From positions 930,001 through 994,000 of the forward strand of contig NZ_LR215023.1 of the NCBI RefSeq assembly GCF_900660615.1: a DNA stretch of 64,000 bases, written 5' to 3'. Source of the DNA: Malacoplasma iowae. GTDB taxonomy: Bacteria; Bacillota_I; Bacilli_A; Mycoplasmatales; Mycoplasmoidaceae. The position numbers and the translations under genes were made by a program. The notes below the pieces were generated by a model. That model made no database searches, was not told where the DNA came from, and was given only the letters and a program-made list of their open reading frames with translations. Shown here piece by piece: positions 13,175 to 22,504 of the stretch (its first letter is position 1; each line of letters starts with the position of its first letter).

Positions 13175-13230
13175 CTTTCTATAAAATGCAAACTTGCTAT
13201 AAATGTTTTAACAAAATGTTTTTTATTACA

Positions 13231-13238
13231 TGTTACCT
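13231..13238 (-). promoter_or_regulatory. Putative antiterminator strand in the oppA leader
   Basis: AGGTAACA on the minus strand is an exact complement of TGTTACCT (13165-13172) in the terminator hairpin. It overlaps the TAG stop codon (13237-13239) of the second leader ORF, so a ribosome finishing that ORF would cover it. Confidence 0.55.
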
Positions 13239-13290
13239 AATCAAAATACCCATTTGCCTTAAGTAACAAATCATCAAAGTCATCAATCAT
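13237..13290 (-). CDS. Leader ORF 2 (17 residues)
   Basis: MIDDFDDLLLKANGYFD followed by TAG. The ATG directly follows the TAA stop of leader ORF 1 (TAAATG) in the same frame, which would allow reinitiation. The product is acidic and too short to have a fold. I read it as a leader peptide. It could instead be the C-terminus of a 53-residue ORF interrupted by TAA. Confidence 0.4.
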   Translation of the reverse strand: MIDDFDDLLLKANGYFD

Positions 13291-13398
13291 TTAATTACAC
13301 AAAGACAAAATCTTATTCATATTTGGAAATGCATTGCATTTACTCATATGAACCATCTTAACTGTTATACAAGATGTGTGTAATCATTTATTAGTCAT
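13291..13398 (-). CDS. Leader ORF 1 (35 residues)
   Basis: Begins MTNKWLHTSCITVKMVHMSK and contains one Trp (UGA), three Cys, two His and five Met. AAAGGG lies 12 bases before the ATG, a plausible but distant ribosome binding site. It starts about 30 bases after a TATAAT box. No similarity is recognised; a role as leader peptide for the downstream oppA is inferred from position. Confidence 0.4.
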
Positions 13399-13426
13399 GT
13401 TTACATTTTTCCCTTTCTATGTGGTT

Positions 13427-13432
13427 ATTATA
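13427..13432 (-). promoter_or_regulatory. Probable -10 box of the oppA leader transcript
   Basis: Perfect TATAAT preceded by TTTG on the minus strand (extended -10 like). It lies 29 bases before leader ORF 1. No clear -35. Confidence 0.55.
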
Positions 13433-13529
13433 CAAATAATTAAAGCAAAATACTATATCTAGTGTTTTTTAAAATACAATTTAACATAAGAAATAAATTT
13501 TAAATTCAACAAATTAACTAATATATCAA

Positions 13530-14276
13530 TTATTTTTTTATCACTTCATTTAGATCTTTTTCTTTATAACTAATTGCAGATTCATTTTTTGAATTGTATG
13601 CTGGGTTAAGAAGTTTTAATACTAAACTAATTCAAACAAATAAAGATAGACAAATTATTGTTACACCATATCCCATGAAAGTATAATACAAACTTCCAGG
13701 ACTTAAATCTTTTCCAATAGTGATATTATCAACTTTATATCAACCAAATGTTAAACCATTTTTATTAATCAAACTATTTGATGCATCATATTTTATATCT
13801 AATAATGTGAAATATATATTTCTTGGAACAATATTAGCTTCATACCAAACTCTTCCATTTATAATTGGTGTCAATAAAATACCAAATAAGAAAGTAACAG
13901 TAGCAAACAACATTATTAATATTATTGAGTTTAATAACAAATATTTTGATTTACCAAAACTATATTTTGATGATAGATAAAACGAAATTCCAATTATCCC
14001 AAGGATCATTCCAACACTATATGTAATAATAGATGCTATCCCAAAACTGTTAAATTCATATTTATTATTTCCAAGTATTTTAGCAAAAACAACATTTGCT
14101 CCTGCTACTATATCAATTGGACTATTAGTGTCTGAAGTTGTTGTTGGTTTATTGAAATATAAAACAGAAACAGTTGAAAACACTATGTTAAAAAATAAAA
14201 AACAAATAACAATATACATTATCACTCTAACAAAAGTGATTCTTTTAGACTTTGTGTTTAATTTATATATAACCAT
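13530..14276 (-). CDS. Membrane protein of unknown function
   Basis: 248 residues with a basic N-terminus and four or five hydrophobic segments (about residues 14-40, 78-102, 113-138 and 200-225). The soluble stretch between the first two segments is expected outside. The C-terminus is charged (SYKEKDLNEVIKK). I do not recognise a family. It lies upstream of the oppA leader on the same strand but is separated from it by a promoter. The ribosome binding site (AAGAG) is weak. Confidence 0.65.
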
Positions 14277-14307
14277 AATTACTCTTTTTTAAATTCTACA
14301 TTTAAAA

Positions 14308-14345
14308 AAAATAAAAGCAATCCGATATAATAGATTACTTTTAAT
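14308..14345 (-). terminator. Terminator of the small basic protein gene
   Basis: AAAAGTAATC pairs with GATTGCTTTT (one mismatch) across a ten-base loop, followed on the minus strand by ATTTTTTTT. Confidence 0.6.
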
Positions 14346-14373
14346 TTCTTTAATAATAAAATTAGGTTACTTT

Positions 14374-14505
14374 TTAATAAACCTCTTTTTCTACCAATAA
14401 TTCTTTTTGTTGATTAGGTTTATTATGAAATTCTTTTTTTGTTCCAATTCTTTTTTTCTTGTTGATGTTATTTTTACTTTTAGAATTTCTGTGTCTTAAA
14501 TCCAT
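14374..14505 (-). CDS. Small basic protein (43 residues)
   Basis: A short ORF starting MDLRHRNSKSKNNINKKKRI with a strong ribosome binding site, GAAGGAG, nine bases before the ATG, and a terminator after the stop. About a third of the residues are Lys or Arg, with no hydrophobic core, which suggests nucleic-acid or ribosome association. No family recognised. Confidence 0.6.
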   Translation of the reverse strand: MDLRHRNSKSKNNINKKKRIGTKKEFHNKPNQQKELLVEKEVY

Positions 14506-14643
14506 AAATAAGATCTCCTTCTCTTATTAATTTAATTATAAAACTTTATTTTAATTGTATATACAACTTTAATTAATTTATGTTAATAAGAAAAAAGATT
14601 GTGTCATATGCATATATTTTATTTATAAAAATTATAAATAAGA

Positions 14644-14649
14644 TATAAT
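14644..14649 (+). promoter_or_regulatory. -10 box for the ZIP transporter gene
   Basis: Perfect TATAAT 29 bases before the start codon of the ZIP gene. Confidence 0.55.
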
Positions 14650-14678
14650 CTTACTTAATTTATTAAACAAGGAGGAGT

Positions 14679-15620
14679 ATGTTAATTTTTGGTCAAAAAA
14701 TGGATAATATCAATTTAGCTATATTTATAAATCTTTTGATTTACTCTGGATTATTATTGGCATTACCCATTATATTTACTTTAATAATTTCTAAATTCAA
14801 ACCTAAATTATCTAAAGTTGGAACCTTTTATTTATATGCTTTCTCTTCAGCAATTTTATTAATGGTTGGTACTGTTGGTTTAATTGGTGAAGGAATAGAG
14901 GGTTTTAGAGAGTTTATTGAAACAAATCAAACAATAACCTCATTAAATTCAGCATACAAAATATTAATTGCAATTTTTTCTGTGGCAGGAGCAAGTTTTT
15001 TAGGTTTACTATTTGTAATAGGTCTTAGATATTTATTTGTTAAAAGATTTGGTGAATTACACATAAACCATTCATTTCATCAACACAATGATCATATATT
15101 TAACGAAAATGAAATTGATGTAATTCATCAACAAAGCAACACTAAAAAACAAGCTTTATTAGTAATAATATTGTTATTAACACACAGAACAATAGATGGA
15201 TTTATATTGGGTTCAAGTGTTGCCCACATAACAAATGAGTCAACAAAATTAAATATTGGATTGCTTGTTATTTTTAACATACATATTATTTTAGAAGTAA
15301 TAATTGTTTACTATAGACAAATTCAATATGGTGAGAAAAAGAAAAAAGCAGTTTTATACACAATCTTAACTCTTGTTATGATTGTGCCAATTATGTTTGT
15401 TGGTGCTTTTATAAATAAATATTTACAAGCAATAGGGTGATTTTTGCCATTAGTTTCAATTAGCGGAGGTTCTATTTTATCTTTTGTTTCAGTAATTGAA
15501 TTAGCACCTGAATTTATTCATTTTAAAAAAACAGAAACAAAAACTTGATATAAAATATTAGCTTTTTTTGCTTTAGGAATAGTGTTATCTGTAACATTAA
15601 TAATTTTGGATGCACATTAA
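14679..15620 (+). CDS. ZIP-family divalent metal transporter
   Basis: 313 residues, about eight membrane segments. The signature of ZIP transporters is recognisable: HRTIDGFILG in segment 4 (His169, Asp173) and HIILE in segment 5 (His202, Glu206). Between segments 3 and 4 lies a His-rich cytoplasmic loop (HINHSFHQHNDH). This points to uptake of zinc, manganese or iron. AGGAGG ends only three bases before this ATG, an unusually short spacing; the next in-frame ATG (14700) is too far away. Single gene with its own promoter. Confidence 0.75.
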
Positions 15621-15662
15621 TTACATTAAATAAAACCTATATACAGAAAATTATGATATGTT

Positions 15663-15668
15663 TATAAT
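15663..15668 (+). promoter_or_regulatory. -10 box for the FMN reductase gene
   Basis: Perfect TATAAT 29 bases before the ATG of the next gene. Confidence 0.5.
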
Positions 15669-15697
15669 ATTAAATTTTTTGAATAATAGGAGTAAAC

Positions 15698-16192
15698 ATG
15701 AAAACAATTTTAGTTGTAGCAAGTAATTCGCCAACTTCGATAAATTTAGATGTTGCAAAGAAAATAAAAGAAAAATTTCCACAAGTTTCAATTTATGAAA
15801 CAAAAGATTTGGATGTAATAATGTTTAGACAAGAATACATTGAAAAATCTTTCCCAGATGCTATTAATTCTTTTATGAAAACTTTATTAGAAAATGATAA
15901 TATAGTTTTTATTACGCCAGAATACAATGGTTATTTACCTCCAGATTTTAAAAACATTATGGACTGGGCATCTGTTAGTCCACTTGGTATGAAATGACTT
16001 CCAAATAAAAATGCTTTAATTGTTTCAGCATCACCTGGATCAACTGGTGGTTCAACAGTGAGAGAGTTCTTTGGAAGAACATTACCATATACTGGTGTTA
16101 ACCTTATAAAAACTATTGGCATTCCACTTTACACAAAAGATAAAAACATAGATGACATAATCAATGAAATAGGTTCAGCATTAAATTTATAA
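15698..16192 (+). CDS. NADPH-dependent FMN reductase-like flavoprotein
   Basis: 164 residues with a flavodoxin-like fold: an N-terminal beta strand and phosphate loop (TILVVASNSPTSIN) and the family motif TPEYNGY (residues 73-79), followed by a SASPGSTGGS loop. Members reduce flavins, quinones or azo compounds with NAD(P)H and act in the cytoplasm. AGGAG sits eight bases before the start. Its terminator at 16267-16303 has been duplicated by the adjacent IS element. Confidence 0.82.
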
Positions 16193-16266
16193 TTTAAAAA
16201 TTATATAAATAAATTACATTGATTTTTGATAATCAATACATGAACCAATTTAAATTTAATATTTAA

Positions 16267-16303
16267 AAATCTCTTAACTTTAAAAATATAGGTTAAGAGA
16301 TTT
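16267..16303. repeat. Left target duplication of IS copy 1 = terminator hairpin
   Basis: A 37-base hairpin (AAATCTCTTAAC against GTTAAGAGATTT) downstream of the FMN reductase gene. It is repeated exactly at 17466-17502 on the other side of the IS element. Confidence 0.9.
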
Positions 16304-16316
16304 GCTCGATTGACAT

Positions 16317-16351
16317 GTGAAGTGCAACACTCAAAAAAGAGTGTGCACTTC
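16317..16351 (+). other. Subterminal hairpin at the IS left end
   Basis: Inside the left end GAAGTGC-A-ACACTC pairs with GAGTGT-GCACTTC around a six-base A loop. It overlaps the terminal repeat and lies upstream of the transposase start, so it could block incoming transcripts or fold over the end. The same hairpin is present in the other two copies. Confidence 0.6.
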
Positions 16352-16408
16352 ATTTGTTTTGTTTGTAAGTGTTCACTAATAAAAAGATAATGAATATTAG
16401 GAGTGCTT

Positions 16409-17383
16409 ATGAAAACTTATAAACATTTAACAAAAGAAGAAAGATGCTTAATTTATTTTCTTTGAAATAAAGAAAAATATTCTATGAATAAGATTGCAAA
16501 AATCTTAAATAAAAACAAATCAACAATATCAAGAGAATTAAAAAGAAACACATCTTCAACAGGGATTTATTATTCATCAACTGCTCACAAAAAATACATT
16601 AGAAGAAAATCAAATTGTCATATGTTTTTTATGTTGAAGTACAAAAACTTCACAGATCTTTTTATTCAAAAATTTAATCCTAAATCTCATGGTGTAGAAG
16701 CTACAATTTTTTGAATAAAAGAAAACTATCCGTTAGTTAAAGTTCCAAGTGCTAGGCAAGTATTTAGATGAATCAATAGCAAGATTTGAAAGATACAAAG
16801 AAGAGATTGTTTAAGAAGAAAATATGTTAAAGGAAAAAGAAGAAAAATAGGTATATTTTCTAAAATTGATGGAAAATACTGCATTCCTTATAGTCTAAGA
16901 CCAGAAAAGATAAACAATAGAAAAGAATTTGGACATTGAGAAGCTGATCTAATAGTTAGTAAAAGGCAAAGTGGTTATTACCACTTATTGACATTAGTGG
17001 AAAGAAAAACAAGGTTGGCAATTATTAGAAAAATAAAAGGGAAGAACGCTAGATCAATGATGGCTAAAATGTATACCATTATTCGAGATGAAAAACTCCC
17101 AATAAAAAGCATCACTGTTGATAATGGGTTAGAGTTTCAAATGATGGGAATAACTGCAAAACAATTCAACTTTAAAGTTTATTATTGCCAACCTTATTCT
17201 TCATTCCAAAGAGGGTCCAACGAGAACATAAATGGGATAGTTAGAAGATGATATAAAAAAGGAACTGACTTCAGTTTAGTAAGTGAAGATAAAATAAAAA
17301 CTCTTGAATGAAAAGTAAACAACATCCCAAGAAAAATGTTTGGTTATAAAACAGCTTACCAAATGTATCAAGAAAATATTTAA
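16409..17383 (+). CDS. IS30-family transposase, copy 1
   Basis: 324 residues. An N-terminal helix-turn-helix (about residues 8-45, KIAKILNKNKSTISRELKRN) binds the element ends. The DDE catalytic core follows: Asp180 in HWEADLIVS, Asp238 in TVDNGLEF, and Glu272 in SSFQRGSNENINGIVRR. Eight or so Trp codons are UGA, so it looks fragmented under the standard code. GGAG sits six bases before the start. All catalytic residues are intact, so it is probably active. Confidence 0.93.
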
Positions 17384-17389
17384 AACAAA

Positions 17390-17425
17390 AAAACTCTCAA
17401 CTTATATTTCAAAGTCGAGAGTTTA
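17390..17425 (+). terminator. Transposase terminator inside the IS
   Basis: AAACTCTC pairs with GAGAGTTT just after the transposase stop. It recurs in each copy. Confidence 0.55.
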
Positions 17426-17465
17426 ATGTAACATTGAAGTGTTGCACTTCACATGTCAGTTAGGG

Positions 17466-17502
17466 AAATCTCTTAACTTTAAAAATATAGGTTAAGAGAT
17501 TT
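17466..17502. repeat. Right target duplication of IS copy 1
   Basis: Exact second copy of the 37-base terminator hairpin at 16267-16303. It marks the other boundary of the insertion. Confidence 0.9.
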
Positions 17503-17890
17503 TTACTTTAAAATTATTTTTTTAATAAACACCATTATTTGAAGACGATAATAAAACTTTATTATATTAATTGATTAAAACTAAATTATAGATATATTAA
17601 AACACAAATCAAACATTTCTGTTATCAGTTAATTTATAAAGATTTTTTTATTATTTAAGCTTTCAAAATTAATGTAATTTTTAATTTCAAAAATTCAATT
17701 ACAAAAATTATTTTACTATTGTAATCTTTGAATTTTTTTTATTTTGTTTTAGTTTTTTAAATTCTTGCATTTACTTATTTCTAACAACATAATTAAAAAA
17801 AAGAAATATGAATAAAAATTAATTTTTAGAATATTTGCACCAATTTATTTTAAATATGAATTTGATTCATTTTTCAAAAAGGAGATATAT
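17503..17890. other. AT-rich intergenic region
   Basis: About 390 bases between the IS and the next gene. AAGGAGAT at its end is the ribosome binding site of the gene at 17891. No further gene or RNA motif is seen. Confidence 0.5.
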
Positions 17891-19414
17891 ATGGATAAGA
17901 AAAAGAAAAACAAGTTAAAGAAGATTTTAATTAGCATTGGTGCTATCGGTTTAATTGCTACAATTCCAACTGCAATTGTTTTATCAACTAAAAAACCTAT
18001 TAGTGTAACTAAAGACAACCCAAATAAAGACATCCCAACAAATGAAAATGAAAAAACAGATGAAGACAAAAACAATAGTAGTTCACCAAATGATAGTGTT
18101 GGTGATAACAACACTTCAAATGATAACAATAACAGTAGTAGTAACAATGATGAAAATCAAAGTAATGAATCTAATAAAGATGATGCAAAATTAAACATTA
18201 ATATTAATAAAAATCTAAATATTCTTGAATTTACTGAATCAATCTTAAAAAATAAAGATAATCAGAAAAATACCTTAGAAACAATAATTAACAAACATAA
18301 ACAATTACTTAGTACACAAGAAGAAATCAAAACAACATCTATTAAACTAGTAAGTGATGTTGATCTAATAAAAGACAAAAAACTAAAAGAGTTAGATTTA
18401 AAAACCAACAAAGTAACATATTATAATAATGAAATTATTTTTAATATATCTAATCTTGATGAATTGTTTGTAAAATTAACTGATAAAAGTTTACTAAACA
18501 CATTATTTAACAACAAAGAAAAAAGTATTCAATACGAAATAAAAGATAACAATAATTATTTTGTAGATAATGATTATATTTATATTTTATTTAATAAAAA
18601 ACTTACAAACAAAACTGAAAGTACTTACTTAGCTATTCCTTTAGCTAATATTGAACTAAACCTAAAAGACTTTGAAATTAATTTAACAAAAGATGATAAA
18701 ACTCAGTCTTCAAAATTAGATTTAACTTTGCGTTCACTATTAAAGTTTAATGATATCAATAGCAATAAACTTTTCTTGGTAGATTATGACTTTAAAGACA
18801 AAAACTTTAAAATGGAAGTATTGAGACAAATGGGTTATGTCCAAGATGTTAATAACAAAAAGACTATTAATTATTCAAAAATTATTGATGACTTAAAATT
18901 GCATAACACAGAAATCAAAAATATAGATATCAAAACATCATCAGGTAAAATGCCTGGTACAAAAGATTTTGATAGTAAATATGATCTAGTGTTTACAGTT
19001 CAACCAAAAGAAAATTTCTTTTGAGAAAACAATTCAAAAGAAGCTAAACAAATAAAAATGAAAAATATAAATATACTTCTAAAAGCTGCAACTTGAGAAA
19101 ATGTAAGTAAATACTATTATAGCAATATAAAAATGTGAATGACTTACGTTACTACAGAAGAGGATTTTCAAAGTTATTTTAGAAGTATATATACAATATC
19201 AATATTAAGAGGAAAAGTTTATAATCTTATGAAAGATGACCTTAAAAAATGAAATATGGATATTGAATTTGTTAAAGTAATTAGTGATCCATGGAGAATG
19301 AGTAAAGCAGAAGTTAGATTAAAACTTGTTCCATTACCAGGTTATACTTATGAATTTGGTAAATATGAAAATGAAGCATATTTTAATTTACAATTTAATT
19401 TATTATATGAATAG
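17891..19414 (+). CDS. Membrane-anchored surface protein of unknown function
   Basis: 507 residues. Basic N-terminus and a single hydrophobic segment (about residues 12-34) without a lipobox, so probably an uncleaved anchor. Next is a low-complexity linker of Asn, Ser, Asp and Lys (about 40-95), then a soluble domain rich in Lys, Asp, Asn and Ile to the end. The last 130 residues contain UGA-Trp codons. AAGGAG precedes the ATG. The layout is typical of Mollicute surface proteins; no family recognised. Confidence 0.72.
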
Positions 19415-19421
19415 AAAGAAA

Positions 19422-19455
19422 AAAGATACTGGTTTTTCCCAATATCTTTTTTTAA
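19422..19455. terminator. Bidirectional terminator between two convergent surface-protein genes
   Basis: AAAAGATA...TATCTTTT with an inner TGG/CCA pairing, flanked by A and T runs on both sides, between stops at 19414 (plus) and 19499 (minus). Confidence 0.65.
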
Positions 19456-19498
19456 TTTTTTTTACATACAAATCAAATTAAAGCAAAAATAAATTAAA

Positions 19499-21085
19499 CT
19501 ATAATGAATTTTCTGTTTCACTTGAAGAAGATGCTAATTTTGTTTCAACAAAATTTTTTAAAGAAACAACATTACCATTTGCAATTAAAATGTTACTTTT
19601 ACTAATAATATCAACATTTGTTAAAGTTATTTTCACATTTGCAGTTTGCATTGTTTTTCCATCTTTAAAATCATTAAGAACAATTTCAACAGAAACATTT
19701 GAATCACCAACTATACTTTTTAAAGTTGTTTCAATTGATGTTTTAGCAGTTTGTGCTGTCATTGTATTTTTAGAACTACTAATTTTAGATAATTCATCAA
19801 TTATTTTTGGAGCTAATGTTTCCGATTGAGAACTCAAGTCAAAAATAACCTTATCGGTTTTTTCAGATGAACTGCTTCCATTGGTTATTTTAATTATTCC
19901 AGTTGTAATTAATTTTTGACCAGTAGAACCATCAATTGCTCAACTATGATTAATAGTAGGAGAAGCCATTAAACCTACACGATATGATTTATTAGAATCA
20001 GAATTACCATTAACTTTAAATAATTTTGGATTAGAAAACTTTACATTAAATACATTTAAATCTCTAGCAATTTTTTCTTGATCAAGAATAATTTCATTTT
20101 CTTTTGATGTGTTACCACTTTCTTTTTTAATTCATCCTAAAGCATTAAGAACACTAGTAATATTAATTTCATTAGTAGTTTCTGTCGATATTGTTTGTTG
20201 ATTAATTGTTAAATTTTCTTTAGTAAAATTTTCAGACATTGCTTGTCCTTGAACACCAATATCAAAATTTAAATATGTAACACCTCTAGATAAATCTAAT
20301 AATTTATTATTATCTTTAGTTGCAGAAATTTTTAATGTGTCTGATTTTACATAATAAAAAACACTACTTGCAGGTATGCAAAAATCATATTGTGTTTCTG
20401 ATGTAGTATTAGTTGTTTCTTTATTACTAGTTGTTGATTCGGTTTTTGTTACATTAACATGCAATAAATCATCTTTAGAAGTATATCCAATTTTTGAATT
20501 ATCATTTAATTTATAAATAGCAGTTTTATTGTCAGTTGTTTTACCTTCTAATTTTTCAAATAAAGATTGAACTTGTTTGCTAAGTTTATCATGAAGTTCT
20601 TTTGGTGAACTAACATTAAAATAACTTCCATCATTTGGATAATAAACTTTTTTTATTTGGCTTTCTTCTGCTATTTTTTCTTTTGAAGGAACAGATTGTG
20701 TCTTACTTCATTGTTCATAATTATTAGTACCATTATTAAAATTATCATTTGTATTTTTAGCTGATGTTTCTATTTTCAAATTATCAAGTTGATCTTTAGT
20801 TAATACATCATAATTATCAATAAATTTTTCTGGATGCTTTTTAAATTCATCTTCAAACAATTCTTTAGGAGTTTTTAAAGTTTGACTTGCTGTTTGATCA
20901 GCATTTACAACTTGATTTTGGTTTTTAAGCAAATCTGAAAATCTAATATTTAAATTAATAGATTGTTTGATTGATGGTTGTCTTACTTCTTTGTTACTAC
21001 AAGAAGTAAGTGTTGGAATTAAAATAATTCCTCCACATAAACACAGTGTTAAAGAGAAAGATTTAAGAAATTTTCTTTGTTTCAT
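19499..21085 (-). CDS. Lipoprotein of unknown function
   Basis: 528 residues from the preferred ATG at 21085 (MKQRKFLKSF), which has GGAA seven bases upstream; an in-frame ATG at 21097 lacks a site. A lipoprotein signal ends in LTSC (Cys29). The mature part is rich in Ser, Thr, Lys and Asn, with a Thr/Ser run near the middle and a Ser-rich C-terminus (KLASSSSETENSL). No domain recognised. It should be attached to the outer face of the membrane. Convergent with the gene at 17891. Confidence 0.75.
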
Positions 21086-21146
21086 AATGAGTTCCATAAT
21101 TAAATAACAATTATATATTTTATTATTATTTTTTTAATTTGATAAA

Positions 21147-21172
21147 AAAAGTACTGATTATCTCAGTACTTT
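21147..21172 (-). terminator. Terminator of ribA
   Basis: AGTACTGA pairs with TCAGTACT and is followed by a T run on the minus strand, directly after the ribA stop. Confidence 0.8.
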
Positions 21173-21179
21173 AAAAAAT

Positions 21180-21770
21180 TTAAATCAAATGACCCATCTT
21201 ATTTTTCTTAGTTTCTAAATAATGTTTATTACATTCATTCAAACCAGTAAGTATTTTCTTTCTAACTACTTTCACATACTTTTCAGCGAAATTAATTTTT
21301 TCTGGATTGTTTGTCAGTAATTCAACTTCTTTTAAATTAAAGTAATCAAAAATGTGTTTAACAACATCATAATTTCTTGCGTCTGCTTTTAAACCCAGTT
21401 CAACATTGGCTTCTACAGTATCTCTTCCTTTGTCTTGTAAATTATAAGCATTAACTTTATTAAATAATCCAATATCTCTTCCTTCTTGTCTTAAATAAAT
21501 AAGAATACCACCATCTGGGTGATCATTTATTTCTTTTAAAGATTTGTGAAGTTCTGGTCCACAATCACATTTTAAACTTCCAAAAGCATCACCTGTTAAA
21601 CATTCAGAATGGATTCTTAATAATGGTACTTTACCAAGTTTTTCAGTATAAGCTACAAGATGTTCTTTAAAATAATTCATCTTTATTTTTTCTTTAAAAC
21701 AAACAATTTTAAAATTACCATATTGGGTCGGCAAATTAGCGACGTTGGAAATTTTTACTTTTTTCTTCAT
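21180..21770 (-). CDS. ribA: GTP cyclohydrolase II
   Basis: 196 residues, the full length of a stand-alone RibA. It opens the imidazole ring of GTP, releasing formate and pyrophosphate, the first step of riboflavin synthesis. The zinc motif SECLTGDAFGSLKCDCG is intact (Cys57, Cys68, Cys70), as are QEGRDIG, the active-site Tyr109 in NAYNLQDKG, and LLTNNPEK. AGGAGG eight bases before the ATG is strong. No other riboflavin gene is nearby, which is unusual because Mollicutes generally import riboflavin. Confidence 0.93.
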   Translation of the reverse strand: MKKKVKISNVANLPTQYGNFKIVCFKEKIKMNYFKEHLVAYTEKLGKVPLLRIHSECLTGDAFGSLKCDCGPELHKSLKEINDHPDGGILIYLRQEGRDIGLFNKVNAYNLQDKGRDTVEANVELGLKADARNYDVVKHIFDYFNLKEVELLTNNPEKINFAEKYVKVVRKKILTGLNECNKHYLETKKNKMGHLI

Positions 21771-21842
21771 TCAATAGGCCTCCTCTTTTACAAGATAACA
21801 TTTATTATATTATGAATTATTAATTAAATAAAAAAATTGCTA

Positions 21843-22178
21843 TTAAAAATTAATAGCAATCATCATGATACCAATTAATATGGCAGATAGTTGAAGGGAA
21901 TATGATAAAACATTCATTCAAAACAACAAGTTCTTGTTTACTTTTCAATAATATAATAAAACAACTATAAAGGTATAAAAAATAGATAAGCCAATACCAG
22001 CATATATGAATATTGCTCCAATAAATTTATTTCCCGTTAAAGATGTAACACTAGATGTTAACCCATTCAAGAAATCAATTTGAACTAATTGGAAGTATGC
22101 TAACGTAACTAATAATCAAATAATAAGCAATACTGCTAGCATACCATCAATAATGTAAACCTTAGTTGCTTTCTTCAT
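21843..22178 (-). CDS. Small membrane protein (111 residues)
   Basis: Starts MKKATKVYIIDGMLAVLLII. Three hydrophobic segments are visible (about residues 8-32, 53-78 and 85-108), with Trp encoded by UGA. AAAGGA precedes the ATG by six bases. It lies directly upstream of ribA on the same strand, separated by about 70 bases. No family recognised; a link to ribA is only positional. Confidence 0.65.
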
Positions 22179-22473
22179 ATTTTTCCTTTAAAACATCTAT
22201 TTAATTATATAAGAAATTGCACCTTTTGTAAATTATAAAATATTATTATACTATAATATATTAAATTTTATTAAAATATTTTAATATTTTATTTTCTTTA
22301 ATATTTTCAATTTGAAAAGGATTATAAAAAAATATTGATATATTTAGACCTTTGAAAAAGTCTTATCTTTTTATAGCACATATAATATTGTTATATTAAT
22401 AAATTTACAGTTTTTTATAATCTTTAACATTAATAATATTGGTTTTTGTGTTTTTGTTTATAAATAAAACATA
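22179..22473. other. AT-rich intergenic region
   Basis: About 295 bases up to the IS target repeat, presumably holding the promoter of the small membrane protein gene. No ORF or RNA motif recognised. Confidence 0.45.
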
Positions 22474-22504
22474 AAAAAACACCCTATAAAAGGGTGTTAT
22501 GTTT
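22474..22504. repeat. Left target duplication of IS copy 2
   Basis: 31 bases containing the hairpin ACACCC-TATAAAA-GGGTGT. Repeated exactly at 23667-23697. Confidence 0.9.

Larger units (their letters stand above)
16304..17465 (+). mobile_element. IS30-family insertion sequence, copy 1 (1162 bp, IS1630-like)
   Basis: Complete element. Its ends are imperfect inverted repeats: GCTCGAT and CCCTAAC differ, then TGACATGTGAAGTGCAACACT matches. It carries one transposase gene (16409-17383). It is flanked by exact 37-bp direct repeats that are themselves a hairpin. Long duplications of inverted repeats are the known behaviour of the mycoplasma element IS1630. The same element occurs inverted at 22505-23666 and 38732-39893 with identical length. 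Confidence 0.93.

Noticed and set aside
13139-13432. T-box riboswitch before oppA
   Set aside because: No AGGGUGGNACCGCG-type T-box sequence and no specifier stem; the pairing seen fits leader attenuation better.
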